DNA of 35,598 nucleotides from an uncultured Bacilli bacterium (GTDB lineage Bacteria > Bacillota_I > Bacilli_A > RF39 > UBA660), in contig CALVIR010000010.1 in assembly GCA_944331915.1 (NCBI GenBank), positions 1-35,598 of the forward strand. Direction: 5' to 3'. Positions 18,024 through 26,032 of this stretch are shown here, piece by piece (position 1 is the stretch's first letter; each line of letters begins with the position of its first letter). A program made the translations under genes and the position numbers. A model generated the notes under the pieces. It searched no databases, was not told the DNA's origin, and saw only the letters and a list, made by a program, of their open reading frames with translations.

Positions 18024-18472
18024 TATTCACCGCGACGATTTCGAATAATAGATTCTAACCTACTAGCTCTCATAACTTGATTATTAAAAGAATTATAAGA
18101 TACATCTACAATAATGCTTTTTTCATTCTTAAATTCAATTCTTGTCTTATCATGTCCTACTTTATAATAATCCTTAATATTTTTTAAAGATATCCAAACA
18201 CAATCATCATCTTCTGGTGAATTTGTAGGAAAAAATATTATATACCTACTATCTTCTATTACAACTGGTAACTTATATTTACTATTTAAAATATTCCTTG
18301 ATCCTTCTTTTCTTCCTGGATAAGAGCTTCCAAAATACTTACAACTATAATCTACTATTTCTAAAGGCTTTTGCGTCACATCGAATTGATAATCATCTTC
18401 AATAACAATAGAATTCCACATATCATTTGGTATAATAGCCAAAGTTTCATCATTAATTTCATATTCTTTCAT
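18023..18472 (-). CDS. comK: ComK-family competence transcription factor homologue
   Basis: In B. subtilis ComK is the master activator of competence genes. Three blocks line up well with it from memory: PLEIVDYSCKYFGSSYPGRK (36-55; ComK has PLQIVDRSCRFFGSSYAGRK), FFPTNSPEDDDCVWIS (80-95) and SYNSFNNQVMRASRLES (125-141; ComK has SYNSFENQVYRTAWL). The protein is 149 aa against 192. The missing part is the C-terminal tail, which in B. subtilis includes the FMLYP element recognised by MecA for ClpCP degradation. A G-rich ribosome-binding site precedes the ATG. It has its own terminator and stands between dnaN and recF, an unusual place. A regulatory target cannot be read from this window. Confidence 0.85.
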   Translation of the reverse strand: MKEYEINDETLAIIPNDMWNSIVIEDDYQFDVTQKPLEIVDYSCKYFGSSYPGRKEGSRNILNSKYKLPVVIEDSRYIIFFPTNSPEDDDCVWISLKNIKDYYKVGHDKTRIEFKNEKSIIVDVSYNSFNNQVMRASRLESIIRNRRGE

Positions 18473-18556
18473 AAATTTCCCCCTAAAAGCTTTACTGCTT
18501 TGCTACCAGTCTACTATATAATATTGTCGAATAAGGGAGTTTTTTGTCAGAAAAAT

Positions 18557-18594
18557 TAAAAAAAAGAGGATTTTTTTCCCAAAATTCTCTTTTT
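18557..18594 (-). terminator. dnaN terminator
   Basis: On the minus strand AAAAAGAG pairs with CTCTTTTT, and the stem continues after one mismatch as ATTTT with AAAAT, followed by a run of about eight T. It overlaps the dnaN stop. Confidence 0.75.
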
Positions 18595-19720
18595 AGTAAG
18601 TTCTAATAGGTAAAACTAATTGTGTTAAACTGTCATCTTCATCACTTTTCAACAGAATAGGTTTAATCTCTCCTACAAAATATAATTCAACTGTTTCTTT
18701 ATTAAATGATCTCAAAGCATCCATCATATATTTAGAACTAAATGAAACTTTAACATCAATATCTTGATCCTTAGTAATAACCATTTTCTCTTCTACTCTA
18801 CCAATTTCTGCACTAGATGATTTCATAATCAAATTATTACCGTCAGTTTCTAAAGTAACAATATTTTTATCTTTATCACTTGTTAAAATACTAACTCTAT
18901 CAACAACATCATAGAACTCATTAATATTAAAATGAATTTTTACTAAATGTTCCTTAGGTAATAAATTAGATGTATTTGGATATGTACCATTAATTAATCT
19001 AGATTGAAATAAAATATTCTGATATTTAAATAAAATTTTATTATTGAAAATATGGATTTCCACAATATCTGTGGAATCATCAATAATTTTCGTAAATTCC
19101 ACTAAATTTCTACTTGGAATAACAATATTTTGATTTTCTTTACTTATTTTATCTAACTTTATTACTTTTCTAGACAAACGATAAGAATCTGTTGCATTAC
19201 ATTCTAAAATATCTCCTATTAAGTTAAAGTTTATACCATTTAAAATTGCTTTATTTTCATCAATACTAGTAGCAAAAGCTGTTTGATTAACTATTTCTTT
19301 TAATAATGATGCAGAAAGTTCAATATGATTTTTACTTTCTCCTAAATCAATATTAGGATATTCACTTTCACTTATACCATTTAAATTAAATTCACTTTTT
19401 TCTGTATAAACTAATATTTTTAATTCATCTACTACCTCAATATTAATATATTTATCAGGTAATTTTCTTACAATATCTAAAATATATTTTCCTTGAATAA
19501 TAATACTACCCTCTTCTTTAACAGTAATAATATCCTCGTTATCACAATCTATAAAAGTTTGAATTGTAATATCATTATCACTAGCTGTAAGAGTTAATCT
19601 TTTTTTTGTAAGATTAAATTTTATTCCTGCTAGAACAGGTATAACATTTTTACTAGATATAGCTTTTGAAACTTTATTTAAAGCTTCCATTAATATTTCT
19701 TTTTTGATTGTAAATTTCAT
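18593..19720 (-). CDS. dnaN: DNA polymerase III beta sliding clamp
   Basis: This is the processivity clamp that encircles DNA and tethers polymerase. It has the three-fold repeated clamp domain: the N-terminal MKFTIKKEILMEALNKVSKAIS, the NATDSYRLSRKVI block in the middle domain, and the C-terminal LVLPIRTY that lines the protein-binding pocket (typical end LxxPxR). Length 375 matches the family. AGAAGGA precedes the ATG. The gap from dnaA (140 bases) carries DnaA boxes and an extended -10, so it may be transcribed from its own promoter as well as from dnaA. Confidence 0.98.
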   Translation of the reverse strand: MKFTIKKEILMEALNKVSKAISSKNVIPVLAGIKFNLTKKRLTLTASDNDITIQTFIDCDNEDIITVKEEGSIIIQGKYILDIVRKLPDKYINIEVVDELKILVYTEKSEFNLNGISESEYPNIDLGESKNHIELSASLLKEIVNQTAFATSIDENKAILNGINFNLIGDILECNATDSYRLSRKVIKLDKISKENQNIVIPSRNLVEFTKIIDDSTDIVEIHIFNNKILFKYQNILFQSRLINGTYPNTSNLLPKEHLVKIHFNINEFYDVVDRVSILTSDKDKNIVTLETDGNNLIMKSSSAEIGRVEEKMVITKDQDIDVKVSFSSKYMMDALRSFNKETVELYFVGEIKPILLKSDEDDSLTQLVLPIRTY

Positions 19721-19860
19721 TATATATTCCTTCTTTCTTATTATATATTTATATTAACAACGTGAATTATGTGGAAAACTAAAAAATTCCTTTATATTAT
19801 ACCATATTTTTTTAATTTTAGCTGTGGAAAAAAAGTGAAAAACTAATTTTTATCCACAAC
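19721..19860. other. oriC: dnaA-dnaN intergenic oriC element with DnaA boxes
   Basis: The 140-base gap carries one perfect DnaA box TTATCCACA at 19850-19858 and two near-boxes TGTGGAAAA (minus orientation) at 19770-19778 and 19823-19831. Between them lies a block of nearly pure A/T (19781-19820) that could unwind. In B. subtilis the matching interval (incC) contains the unwinding site. The role here is inferred from that and from the box content. Confidence 0.75.
19796..19804 (-). promoter_or_regulatory. dnaN extended -10 promoter
   Basis: TGG-TATAAT on the minus strand, 76 bases ahead of the dnaN ATG. It lies between the DnaA near-boxes, so DnaA binding could affect it. No good -35 is visible. 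Confidence 0.55.
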
Positions 19861-21231
19861 CTAAGGTTTTAAGTCATTTTCAAGTTTTTTAATAATTCCC
19901 GCTAAATCACTATTGTTTTTTATTTCTTGTTCTATTTTCTCAACAGAATGCATCACTGTTGAATGATCTTTACCTCCAAACTCTGTCCCTATCTTTGGAA
20001 ATGATTCACTTGTAAGTTTTCTACACAAATACATTGCTATTTGTCTAGGAAAAGCAATATTACTACTTCTTTTTTTAGATCTAATATCTTCTACAGATAT
20101 TTGAAAGTATTCTGCTACAATTTTCTGAATTCTTGTAATATCATTTTTCTCACTTAAGCCTTTACTAATAAAGTCTTTTAAAGCCTCAATCGCGAGATTT
20201 ACATCAATCCTAGCCCCTCCCATTATTGTGGAATAAGCTACTAACCTTGTTATTGATCCTTCTAGTTGTCTAACATCACTCCCAATATTTGAAGCAATAT
20301 ACTCTATTACCTCCTCAGGAATATCCGTTTCAAAATTACCAGCAATAATTTTTTTCCTTAATATCTCTTTTCTTAGTTCAAAATCAGGTGGATAAATATT
20401 AACCGTTAATCCCCAACAAAATCTTGTTCTAAGACGTTCCTCTAATAACTTTAAATCGTTAGGAGATCTATCTGAGGAAATAATAATTTGCTTAGAGTCA
20501 TTATATAAATTAGTAAAAGTATGGAAAAACTCTTGTTGCGTTTGGGTAGCCCCCCCTAAGAATTGAATATCATCAATGATAAGTACATCTATATTTCGAT
20601 ATTTATTCTTAAAAAAGTCTATATAACTAAAATTAGTACCCTTCTCGTCTTTCTTATTTATACCTACAAAATCATCTCTAAACTGATCACTTGTAACATA
20701 TAATACTCGCCGATTAGAGTTATCAACAATATAATTGCCTATCGCATGCATTAAATGTGTCTTTCCTAATCCACTATTACCATATATAAATAAGGGATTG
20801 TACATCTTCCCAGGATTTTCCGCTACTGACAAAGCCGCCGCCTGTGCAAATTTATTTGAATCTCCTACAATAAAATTTTCAAAATTATATTTTGGGTTTA
20901 AATTTGATTTTGTCTTAAAATTCTTAGGTATTCCCTCCTCTACTGCTTTTTCTTCCTCTTTTTTTTGCTCTATTTTTATTTGCACCTCATCTGGCAATAA
21001 AAAAGCAAGTTCAAAGTTTGTTCCTGTAACTTTATTCAGTGCCTCTCTTATTAGTTCAAAATAATTATCTGATAAATGTTTTTTATGAATAGACATAGGT
21101 ACTTCAATATATGCTGTACCATCTTTAAGTTCAAGTAAATTAACATCACTAAACCAAGTATCAAATGCTAAGGATGAAAGCTCATCTTTTATTTCTTTCA
21201 AGCAATTTTGCCACAAAATTTCGACATTCAT
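19861..21231 (-). CDS. dnaA: Chromosomal replication initiator DnaA
   Basis: DnaA is the AAA+ initiator that melts oriC. Domain I is at the N-terminus (LWQNCLKEIKDELSSLAFDTWF), with a variable linker around 85-112. AAA+ motifs are Walker A GNSGLGKT (151-158) and Walker B VLIIDDIQFL, and the C-terminal helix-turn-helix signature is GGKDHSTVMHSV. An in-frame GTG at 21246 would add five residues, but GGGAGGTG at 21237-21244 is spaced correctly for the ATG at 21231, which also gives a normal start (MNVEILWQ). Its product of 456 aa is typical. DnaA boxes in the leader suggest autoregulation. Confidence 0.98.
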   Translation of the reverse strand: MNVEILWQNCLKEIKDELSSLAFDTWFSDVNLLELKDGTAYIEVPMSIHKKHLSDNYFELIREALNKVTGTNFELAFLLPDEVQIKIEQKKEEEKAVEEGIPKNFKTKSNLNPKYNFENFIVGDSNKFAQAAALSVAENPGKMYNPLFIYGNSGLGKTHLMHAIGNYIVDNSNRRVLYVTSDQFRDDFVGINKKDEKGTNFSYIDFFKNKYRNIDVLIIDDIQFLGGATQTQQEFFHTFTNLYNDSKQIIISSDRSPNDLKLLEERLRTRFCWGLTVNIYPPDFELRKEILRKKIIAGNFETDIPEEVIEYIASNIGSDVRQLEGSITRLVAYSTIMGGARIDVNLAIEALKDFISKGLSEKNDITRIQKIVAEYFQISVEDIRSKKRSSNIAFPRQIAMYLCRKLTSESFPKIGTEFGGKDHSTVMHSVEKIEQEIKNNSDLAGIIKKLENDLKP

Positions 21232-21246
21232 CCTAACACCTCCCAC

Positions 21247-21480
21247 CTGATTTCATAAATTCAACAATATAATACTCTAAATTTGTGGAAAAGGAAATAG
21301 TAAAAATGAAATTTTAAAGTTTCCACAATTTATCCACAATTTTGTCCACAACAAAAAACGACATATATCAACAAAAAGTCAAGTTTTCCACATTTTCCAC
21401 AATTTTAAAATTCACAAGTTAATAAAACTTATCCACACCATGTGAAAACTGTGGATAATAAAAAAAAATGAACATGACAT
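21247..21480. other. oriC: oriC: DnaA-box cluster upstream of dnaA
   Basis: Perfect DnaA boxes TTATCCACA lie at 21330-21338 and 21429-21437, with one inverted (TGTGGATAA) at 21450-21458. Near-boxes are TTGTCCACA 21342-21350, TTTTCCACA 21384-21392 and 21393-21401 (directly abutting), and TGTGGAAAA 21285-21293. The boxes at 21330 and 21342 are 12 bp apart, close to one helical turn. The whole stretch is AT-rich. This matches the incA/incB side of a bipartite Bacillus-type origin. Gene orientation flips across this region, which supports it as the replication start. Confidence 0.9.
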
Positions 21481-21489
21481 CTTATACCA
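21481..21489 (-). promoter_or_regulatory. Candidate dnaA extended -10 promoter
   Basis: TGG-TATAAG on the minus strand, one mismatch from the extended -10 consensus. It would give a leader of about 240 nt that runs through all the DnaA boxes. No good -35 is visible. Confidence 0.45.
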
Positions 21490-21601
21490 AAGCATAGTTT
21501 TTTATCATAATAATCAAAAAGATAATAATAAAGGAAAAGGCCGCCATCGTTAAAATGGTGCACATCTTAATTAAAACGGGAACTTCGAATTTTATTTAAT
21601 G

Positions 21602-21646
21602 AGGTGTAAAAACACCTTGACAAACCATTAATCTTCTTATTATAAT
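21602..21646 (+). promoter_or_regulatory. rpmH promoter with an overlapping inverted repeat
   Basis: TTGACA (21617-21622) and TATAAT (21641-21646) are 18 bases apart and point toward rpmH. A perfect 6-bp inverted repeat with a 4-base spacer (AGGTGT-AAAA-ACACCT, 21602-21617) abuts the -35 element and overlaps it by one base, which might be an operator. That last point is speculative. Confidence 0.75.
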
Positions 21647-21676
21647 AATGTAGATTTTAAGTCTGGAGGTGTTAAA

Positions 21677-21802
21677 ATGAAAAGAACATATCAACCTAAT
21701 AAAAGAAAAAGAGCTAAAAAGCATGGTTTCTTTGCTCGTAAAAATGGAGAAGGTAAAATTTTAAATAGTCGTCGTAAGAAAGGACGTAAAGAATTAGTAT
21801 AA
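21677..21802 (+). CDS. rpmH: 50S ribosomal protein L34
   Basis: A 41-residue basic protein of the large ribosomal subunit. It begins [18 protein letters not shown] and ends [11 protein letters not shown], the L34 signature. The central segment ([12 protein letters not shown]) is shorter than the usual RMATKNGRKVL, so the protein is three residues under the common 44. A strong GGAGGTG ribosome-binding site (21664-21670) precedes the ATG. It opens the rightward cluster with rnpA, an order conserved throughout bacteria. Confidence 0.97.
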   Translation: MKRTYQPNKRKRAKKHGFFARKNGEGKILNSRRKKGRKELV

Positions 21803-21808
21803 TAAATT

Positions 21809-21832
21809 CCACTGTTTTTGCAGTGGTTTTTT
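21809..21832 (+). terminator. rpmH terminator or attenuator
   Basis: CCACTG and CAGTGG pair around a six-base loop and are followed by six T. It lies between rpmH and rnpA and may lower rnpA expression relative to L34. Confidence 0.75.
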
Positions 21833-21891
21833 GTACATCGCAAATCAATTATCAACATGAATAGGGGAGTTATTATAGGAAGTGATCCATC

Positions 21892-22218
21892 TTGAATAAA
21901 AAATATATAATAAAAGAAGCGAAAGAATTTGATCGTTTAATAAAAAAAGGATATTGTATTAAAAACTACAATTTTTTAATTTTCTATGAAGAAAACAAGT
22001 TTCCTTATAATAAATATGGTATTTCCGTTCCAAAAAAAATAGGTAAAGCTCATATAAGAAATAAACTAAAAAGAAAAATACGTGCCATCCTAAGGAATTA
22101 TAAAAAGTCATTTTCAAAAAACTATAACTGTATTATAATTATAAGAAATAGCTGTTTAACATTAACTTATCAAGAGTTATCTAACAGTTTGGAAAAATTA
22201 TTAACTAAAATCAAGTAA
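21892..22218 (+). CDS. rnpA: Ribonuclease P protein component
   Basis: The protein cofactor of RNase P, which helps the RNA subunit mature the 5' ends of tRNAs. The RNR signature is clear in KKIGKAHIRNKLKRKIRAILR (about 43-63), as is the early FDRLIKKGYCIKN. Length 108 is typical. The start is a TTG at 21892 preceded by AGGAAGTGAT (21878-21887); no ATG is suitably placed. It lies downstream of the rpmH terminator and 10 bases before yidC. Confidence 0.96.
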   Translation: MNKKYIIKEAKEFDRLIKKGYCIKNYNFLIFYEENKFPYNKYGISVPKKIGKAHIRNKLKRKIRAILRNYKKSFSKNYNCIIIIRNSCLTLTYQELSNSLEKLLTKIK

Positions 22219-22228
22219 GGAGAAGACG

Positions 22229-23167
22229 ATGAAAAAAATAAAATCAAAATTTAAAATATTTATTATAATAATGTTGCTATTTGGAGTAACTGGTTGCCAA
22301 ACAACATTAGTAGATGAAGATAATAAGGCTGTCAAAAATCCTGAGACAGGGCAAGCTTTAACTGAAAACATCTTATGTCAACCAACTGAAGAAAAAACTA
22401 GAAAACTATATGAAGAAAATGGGGTAGATTTAGACAAATTACCAAAATGTACAGAATTTACTCCAACCTCAACTGAATATGATGGTCTATGGACAGGAAT
22501 ATTTGTAAAACCATTAGCTTTTCTCATTTTAACATTAGGAAAATATATTGGTAGCTTTGCTCTAAGTATCATCATAATTACTATTATAATAAGGTTAATC
22601 CTTTATCCATTCACTAGAAAAATGGCTCTTCAAAGTGAAATGATGCAAAAGGCTACTCCTGAGTTAGAACGAATTAGAAAAAAATATGAAGGTAAGACAG
22701 ATCAAGAATCAATGTTAAGACAAAATCAAGAGATGATGATGATTTATAAAAAATATAATTTTAATCCTCTAACTAGTTGTCTTGTTTCCTTTATTCAATT
22801 TCCTTTATTATTAGCATTCTTAGAAGCCATAAATAGGGTACCTGCCATCTTTGAAGAAAACTTTTTAGGTATTCAATTAGGTACAACTCCAATGATAGGT
22901 TTTTCTACCTCAACTTTCTATGTTTATATCATCTTAATTATAATTATTGGCCTTTCTACCATTTTCACCTTTAAAACAACTAGTATGGGTTCAGGAAGTG
23001 ATCCATCTATGAAAATGATGCCTATTGTTATGAGTGTTATCATTATCATAACTGCCTTCTTTATGCCATCAGCTTTAGGTATCTATTGGTCAGTAGGAAA
23101 TATTTTCGCAATCGTTCAAAATGTAATTGTTAAGAAAGGATTTACAAAGCATGGTAGAAAAGCATAA
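22229..23167 (+). CDS. yidC: Membrane protein insertase YidC/OxaA (lipoprotein form)
   Basis: YidC inserts and folds membrane proteins. A signal peptide ends in a lipobox FGVTGC, so Cys23 is likely lipidated. Membrane segments lie at about 93-125, 180-197, 226-246 and 265-300. The functional Arg in the first core segment is R122 (IIIRLILYPF). The stretch between the lipobox and the first core segment is about 60 residues and contains two further cysteines (about 50 and 74). It is longer than in SpoIIIJ as I recall it, where that tail is short. AAGGAGAA precedes the ATG. The 3' end overlaps jag by 17 bases. Confidence 0.95.
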   Translation: MKKIKSKFKIFIIIMLLFGVTGCQTTLVDEDNKAVKNPETGQALTENILCQPTEEKTRKLYEENGVDLDKLPKCTEFTPTSTEYDGLWTGIFVKPLAFLILTLGKYIGSFALSIIIITIIIRLILYPFTRKMALQSEMMQKATPELERIRKKYEGKTDQESMLRQNQEMMMIYKKYNFNPLTSCLVSFIQFPLLLAFLEAINRVPAIFEENFLGIQLGTTPMIGFSTSTFYVYIILIIIIGLSTIFTFKTTSMGSGSDPSMKMMPIVMSVIIIITAFFMPSALGIYWSVGNIFAIVQNVIVKKGFTKHGRKA

Positions 23168-23762
23168 TTATACAGGAAAAACTTATGAAGAAGCTTTAAA
23201 TAAAGCTAAAATAGATCTCCAAGAATTAGAAGATAACTTAATTATTAATATTAAAGAAGAAAAGAAAAGTCTTCTAAGTAAAAAAGTAGAAATTGAGGTT
23301 ATAGAAAAAAGAGTAATTAAAGAAGCGCTTAAAAGACTAATTAAAGATTTACTAAAAAATATTGGCTTTGATGTCGAAATAGAAATTACTATGAATAACA
23401 ACGTTCCTACCTATCGTCTTTATTCTGATAATGATGCTTTACTAATTGGGAAAGATGGTAAAAATCTTAAAGCATTAACTACTATTATCAACCAAATCAT
23501 AATTAAAGAAATAGGAACCAATTACAAATTTCTAATTGATGTAAGTGATTATAAAAAAAGAAATGATCAACATATTGAAACGCTAGCCAAAAAATTAGCA
23601 CGTGAGGTAAAAAATACTGGAATTGAGGTTAAAATGGATAGAATGAACTCATATCAGCGAAGACTAGTTCATAATATCCTTTCTAACAATAAATATGTCT
23701 ATACAGAAAGTATAGGGGAGGAACCTAATCGTTGTGTCGTTATTAAACCAAGGGATAAATAA
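23151..23762 (+). CDS. jag: RNA-binding protein Jag (KhpB/EloR)
   Basis: A single-stranded nucleic-acid-binding protein paired with YidC, implicated in cell-elongation control together with KhpA. It has an N-terminal Jag domain (YTGKTYEEALNKAKIDL), a KH domain (LLIGKDGKNLKALTTIINQII) and a C-terminal R3H domain (MNSYQRRLVHNIL...GEEPNRCVVIKP). A TTG at 23127 is in frame, but the ATG at 23151 starts the conserved Jag domain at the right place and has AAGAAAGGA upstream, so I chose it. That gives 203 aa, about average. It is followed by an intrinsic terminator. Confidence 0.94.
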   Translation: MVEKHNYTGKTYEEALNKAKIDLQELEDNLIINIKEEKKSLLSKKVEIEVIEKRVIKEALKRLIKDLLKNIGFDVEIEITMNNNVPTYRLYSDNDALLIGKDGKNLKALTTIINQIIIKEIGTNYKFLIDVSDYKKRNDQHIETLAKKLAREVKNTGIEVKMDRMNSYQRRLVHNILSNNKYVYTESIGEEPNRCVVIKPRDK

Positions 23763-23776
23763 TATCCCTTTTTTTT
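23750..23776 (+). terminator. jag terminator
   Basis: An 8-bp stem AAGGGATA / TATCCCTT with a five-base loop runs into eight T. It overlaps the jag stop and ends the rpmH-rnpA-yidC-jag unit. Confidence 0.88.
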
Positions 23777-23817
23777 GTCAAATTCTGCCAAGTTACTTTA
23801 AATAAGAGCATATAAAC

Positions 23818-23846
23818 TTTACAATAACTTGAAAATAAAATATAAT
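23818..23846 (+). promoter_or_regulatory. Promoter ahead of the 23879 gene and mnmE
   Basis: TTTACA (23818-23823) and TATAAT (23841-23846) are exactly 17 bases apart. It lies just after the jag terminator and 33 bases before the unrecognised gene, so a new operon starts here. Confidence 0.75.
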
Positions 23847-23878
23847 AAACAAACTGTAGAGAAAGGAAGGGTGAATTA

Positions 23879-24667
23879 ATGTTAGGAAAAGAAGACATTA
23901 TAAAAGAAAGAGATGAGTTATCATTTTTAAAAGATATATTAGCTTACGAGGAGACTAAATTAAAATGTAGCCTTGATGAGCTTTCTAAATATAGCGAGGT
24001 TCAAAACTATATATCATTATTAAAAGATATTAAAAGTTTTAAAAAGCAGGGAGTATATAATGATCCCATCAAAGCTACTTATGAAGACAATTTAGATTTC
24101 TTAGTAGACTTTTATAAAGAGGTTAAACTTTATAAAGAAACGGCTAAAACTCTAACAGATTATCAAAATTATAGTAAAAAACTAGAGACTTTTTCTTCAA
24201 CTGAAGAAGGTATTATTTATAATGGTAAAGCAAAAGAGCCATGTAAAACTTATTCTATCTGTGATTTATTAAACCATTTAATGACTTTAAAACAATCAAA
24301 TCTCCAAACAACTCCTGAAGAATTAGCGAAATATCGAGATATTGTTGCTAGAAATATTACATCTAAAGACCATTATCAAGATGATGAAATAATAGAGACA
24401 TTTCTAGGGACAAAAATATACCAAAATCCCGAAAACTACGCTGTTGAAGATATAGAAACTGGATTAGCTAAATTTCAAACAGGTAGTTCGACTTATAAAT
24501 TTGAAAATGGTATAATAAGTTTAGTATCTTTCAATGATTCTTTTATAAAGCCCAAGAGTTTAAGTCAAAGAGAAGAACATGCTTTTTATAGTGAAGAAGC
24601 ATATGTTCTTTTAAAAATAGATAAGGATACGAAAATTAAGAAAATAGGAGTAAAGAAACATGAATGA
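23879..24667 (+). CDS. Protein of unknown function upstream of mnmE
   Basis: I do not recognise this 262-aa protein. It has no signal peptide or membrane segment and reads as a soluble, charged, largely helical N-terminal half (about 1-120, Lys/Glu-rich, perhaps coiled-coil), then a short Cys-containing stretch PCKTYSIC (about 122-129) and a mixed C-terminal part. AAAGGAAGGGTG precedes the ATG. Its last 8 bases overlap the mnmE start, so the two are probably translationally coupled. In B. subtilis jag and mnmE are neighbours without this gene, so it is an insertion into a conserved block. Codon use looks like that of the flanking genes. Confidence 0.85.
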   Translation: MLGKEDIIKERDELSFLKDILAYEETKLKCSLDELSKYSEVQNYISLLKDIKSFKKQGVYNDPIKATYEDNLDFLVDFYKEVKLYKETAKTLTDYQNYSKKLETFSSTEEGIIYNGKAKEPCKTYSICDLLNHLMTLKQSNLQTTPEELAKYRDIVARNITSKDHYQDDEIIETFLGTKIYQNPENYAVEDIETGLAKFQTGSSTYKFENGIISLVSFNDSFIKPKSLSQREEHAFYSEEAYVLLKIDKDTKIKKIGVKKHE

Positions 24668-26015
24668 TACCATTGTTGCTATATCAACCAAATTAGGAGA
24701 AGGGGCTATTTCTATTATTAGAGTTAGTGGACCTGAATCTATCAATATTGTAAATAAACTATTTAAAGGAAAAGACTTAACTAAAGTAACTAGTCATACC
24801 ATAAACTATGGTTTTATTAATGATGGTATTAAAGATATTGATGAGGTTCTAGTATCTATTATGAGGGCTCCTAAAACTTTTACTAGAGAAGATATTGTTG
24901 AGGTAAATTGTCATGGTGGTATTGCTCCAACTCTAAAAATATTAGAACTCATAAATCAAGCTGGCGCCCGTCTTGCTGAGCCTGGAGAATTTACTAAACG
25001 TGCATTTTTAAATGGCCGAATTGATTTAACTCAGGCCGAAGCAGTTATGGATATAATTCAAAGTAAAACTGATGCCAATCGCTCTCTAGCTCTATCTTCT
25101 TTAGAAGGAAACTTAAAAAACTACATCACAACTTTTCGTGATAAATTAAAATACTTATTAGCAAATATTGAAGTTAATATTGACTATCCAGAGTATTATG
25201 ATATTGAAGAAATAACTCTAGAAGACATAAAAAAGACAATTACTGACTTAAAAGTGGATCTTCAAGACTTAATAACGAGATCAGTTGAACGATTAATTGT
25301 AAAAAATGGTATTAAAACAATTATTATTGGACGTCCTAATGTAGGTAAAAGTAGTATTCTAAATACTTTCTTAAAAGAAGATAAAGCTATCGTAACCAAT
25401 ATTGAAGGGACTACTAGAGATCTTGTTGAAGGAGAAATAATCTTTGATGGAATAGAACTATCCCTAATTGATACTGCGGGAATTAGAGAAACTGATAATA
25501 TTGTTGAAAAAATAGGGGTAGAGAAAAGTCTTTCTCTAATAGATAATGCTGATTTAATCATTGTCGTATTAAATAGTAGTGAAGAGTTAACAGATAATGA
25601 TAAATTTATCTTAGATAAAGTAAAAGATAGAAATCCAATCATTGTTCTAAATAAAAATGACTTAAAAGCTAAACTCCACAAAGAAGATTTTACTTTTGAT
25701 CATATTGTCAGCACTAATACTAATTCTTTTACAGGGATAGATAGTTTAAAACAAGAAATAAAAAAAATGTTTAATTTAGATGAAATTAAAGAGCAAGACT
25801 ATACTTATCTAGCTAATAATCGACAACTTCTTTTAGCTAAACAAGCCAAAAAAAATCTAGAAGAAGCTGAGAAAAGTTTATTAGCAGATGCCCCTGTTGA
25901 TATAATTGAAATTGACTTAAGAGCAGTCTTTGATACTTTAGGAGAAATAACAGGTGAAAACTATAGTGATGAATTATTAGATGAACTATTTAAAGACTTT
26001 TGTGTAGGAAAATAA
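24660..26015 (+). CDS. mnmE: tRNA modification GTPase MnmE
   Basis: With MnmG it installs the (carboxymethyl)aminomethyl group on wobble uridine 34 of certain tRNAs. It has an N-terminal folate-binding domain ([20 protein letters not shown]), a G domain with G1 [16 protein letters not shown] and NKND, and the C-terminal CxGK tail (CVGK) needed for catalysis. Length 451 is typical. AGGAG (24646-24650) precedes the ATG. It is followed by mnmG 17 bases on. Confidence 0.97.
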   Translation: MNDTIVAISTKLGEGAISIIRVSGPESINIVNKLFKGKDLTKVTSHTINYGFINDGIKDIDEVLVSIMRAPKTFTREDIVEVNCHGGIAPTLKILELINQAGARLAEPGEFTKRAFLNGRIDLTQAEAVMDIIQSKTDANRSLALSSLEGNLKNYITTFRDKLKYLLANIEVNIDYPEYYDIEEITLEDIKKTITDLKVDLQDLITRSVERLIVKNGIKTIIIGRPNVGKSSILNTFLKEDKAIVTNIEGTTRDLVEGEIIFDGIELSLIDTAGIRETDNIVEKIGVEKSLSLIDNADLIIVVLNSSEELTDNDKFILDKVKDRNPIIVLNKNDLKAKLHKEDFTFDHIVSTNTNSFTGIDSLKQEIKKMFNLDEIKEQDYTYLANNRQLLLAKQAKKNLEEAEKSLLADAPVDIIEIDLRAVFDTLGEITGENYSDELLDELFKDFCVGK

Positions 26016-26032
26016 AGGAAAGAGGTGTTAAA

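Noticed and set aside
18562-18593. Two ComK-type AT-boxes (AAAA-N5-TTTT) upstream of the comK-like gene
   Set aside because: Both lie within the dnaN terminator hairpin, their 6-bp spacing is not one of the known K-box spacings, and A/T tracts produce such boxes by chance.
23879-24667. Mycoplasma-type genetic code (TGA as Trp)
   Set aside because: This gene ends in TGA inside a tight overlap with mnmE, and conserved proteins read full length with TGA as stop.
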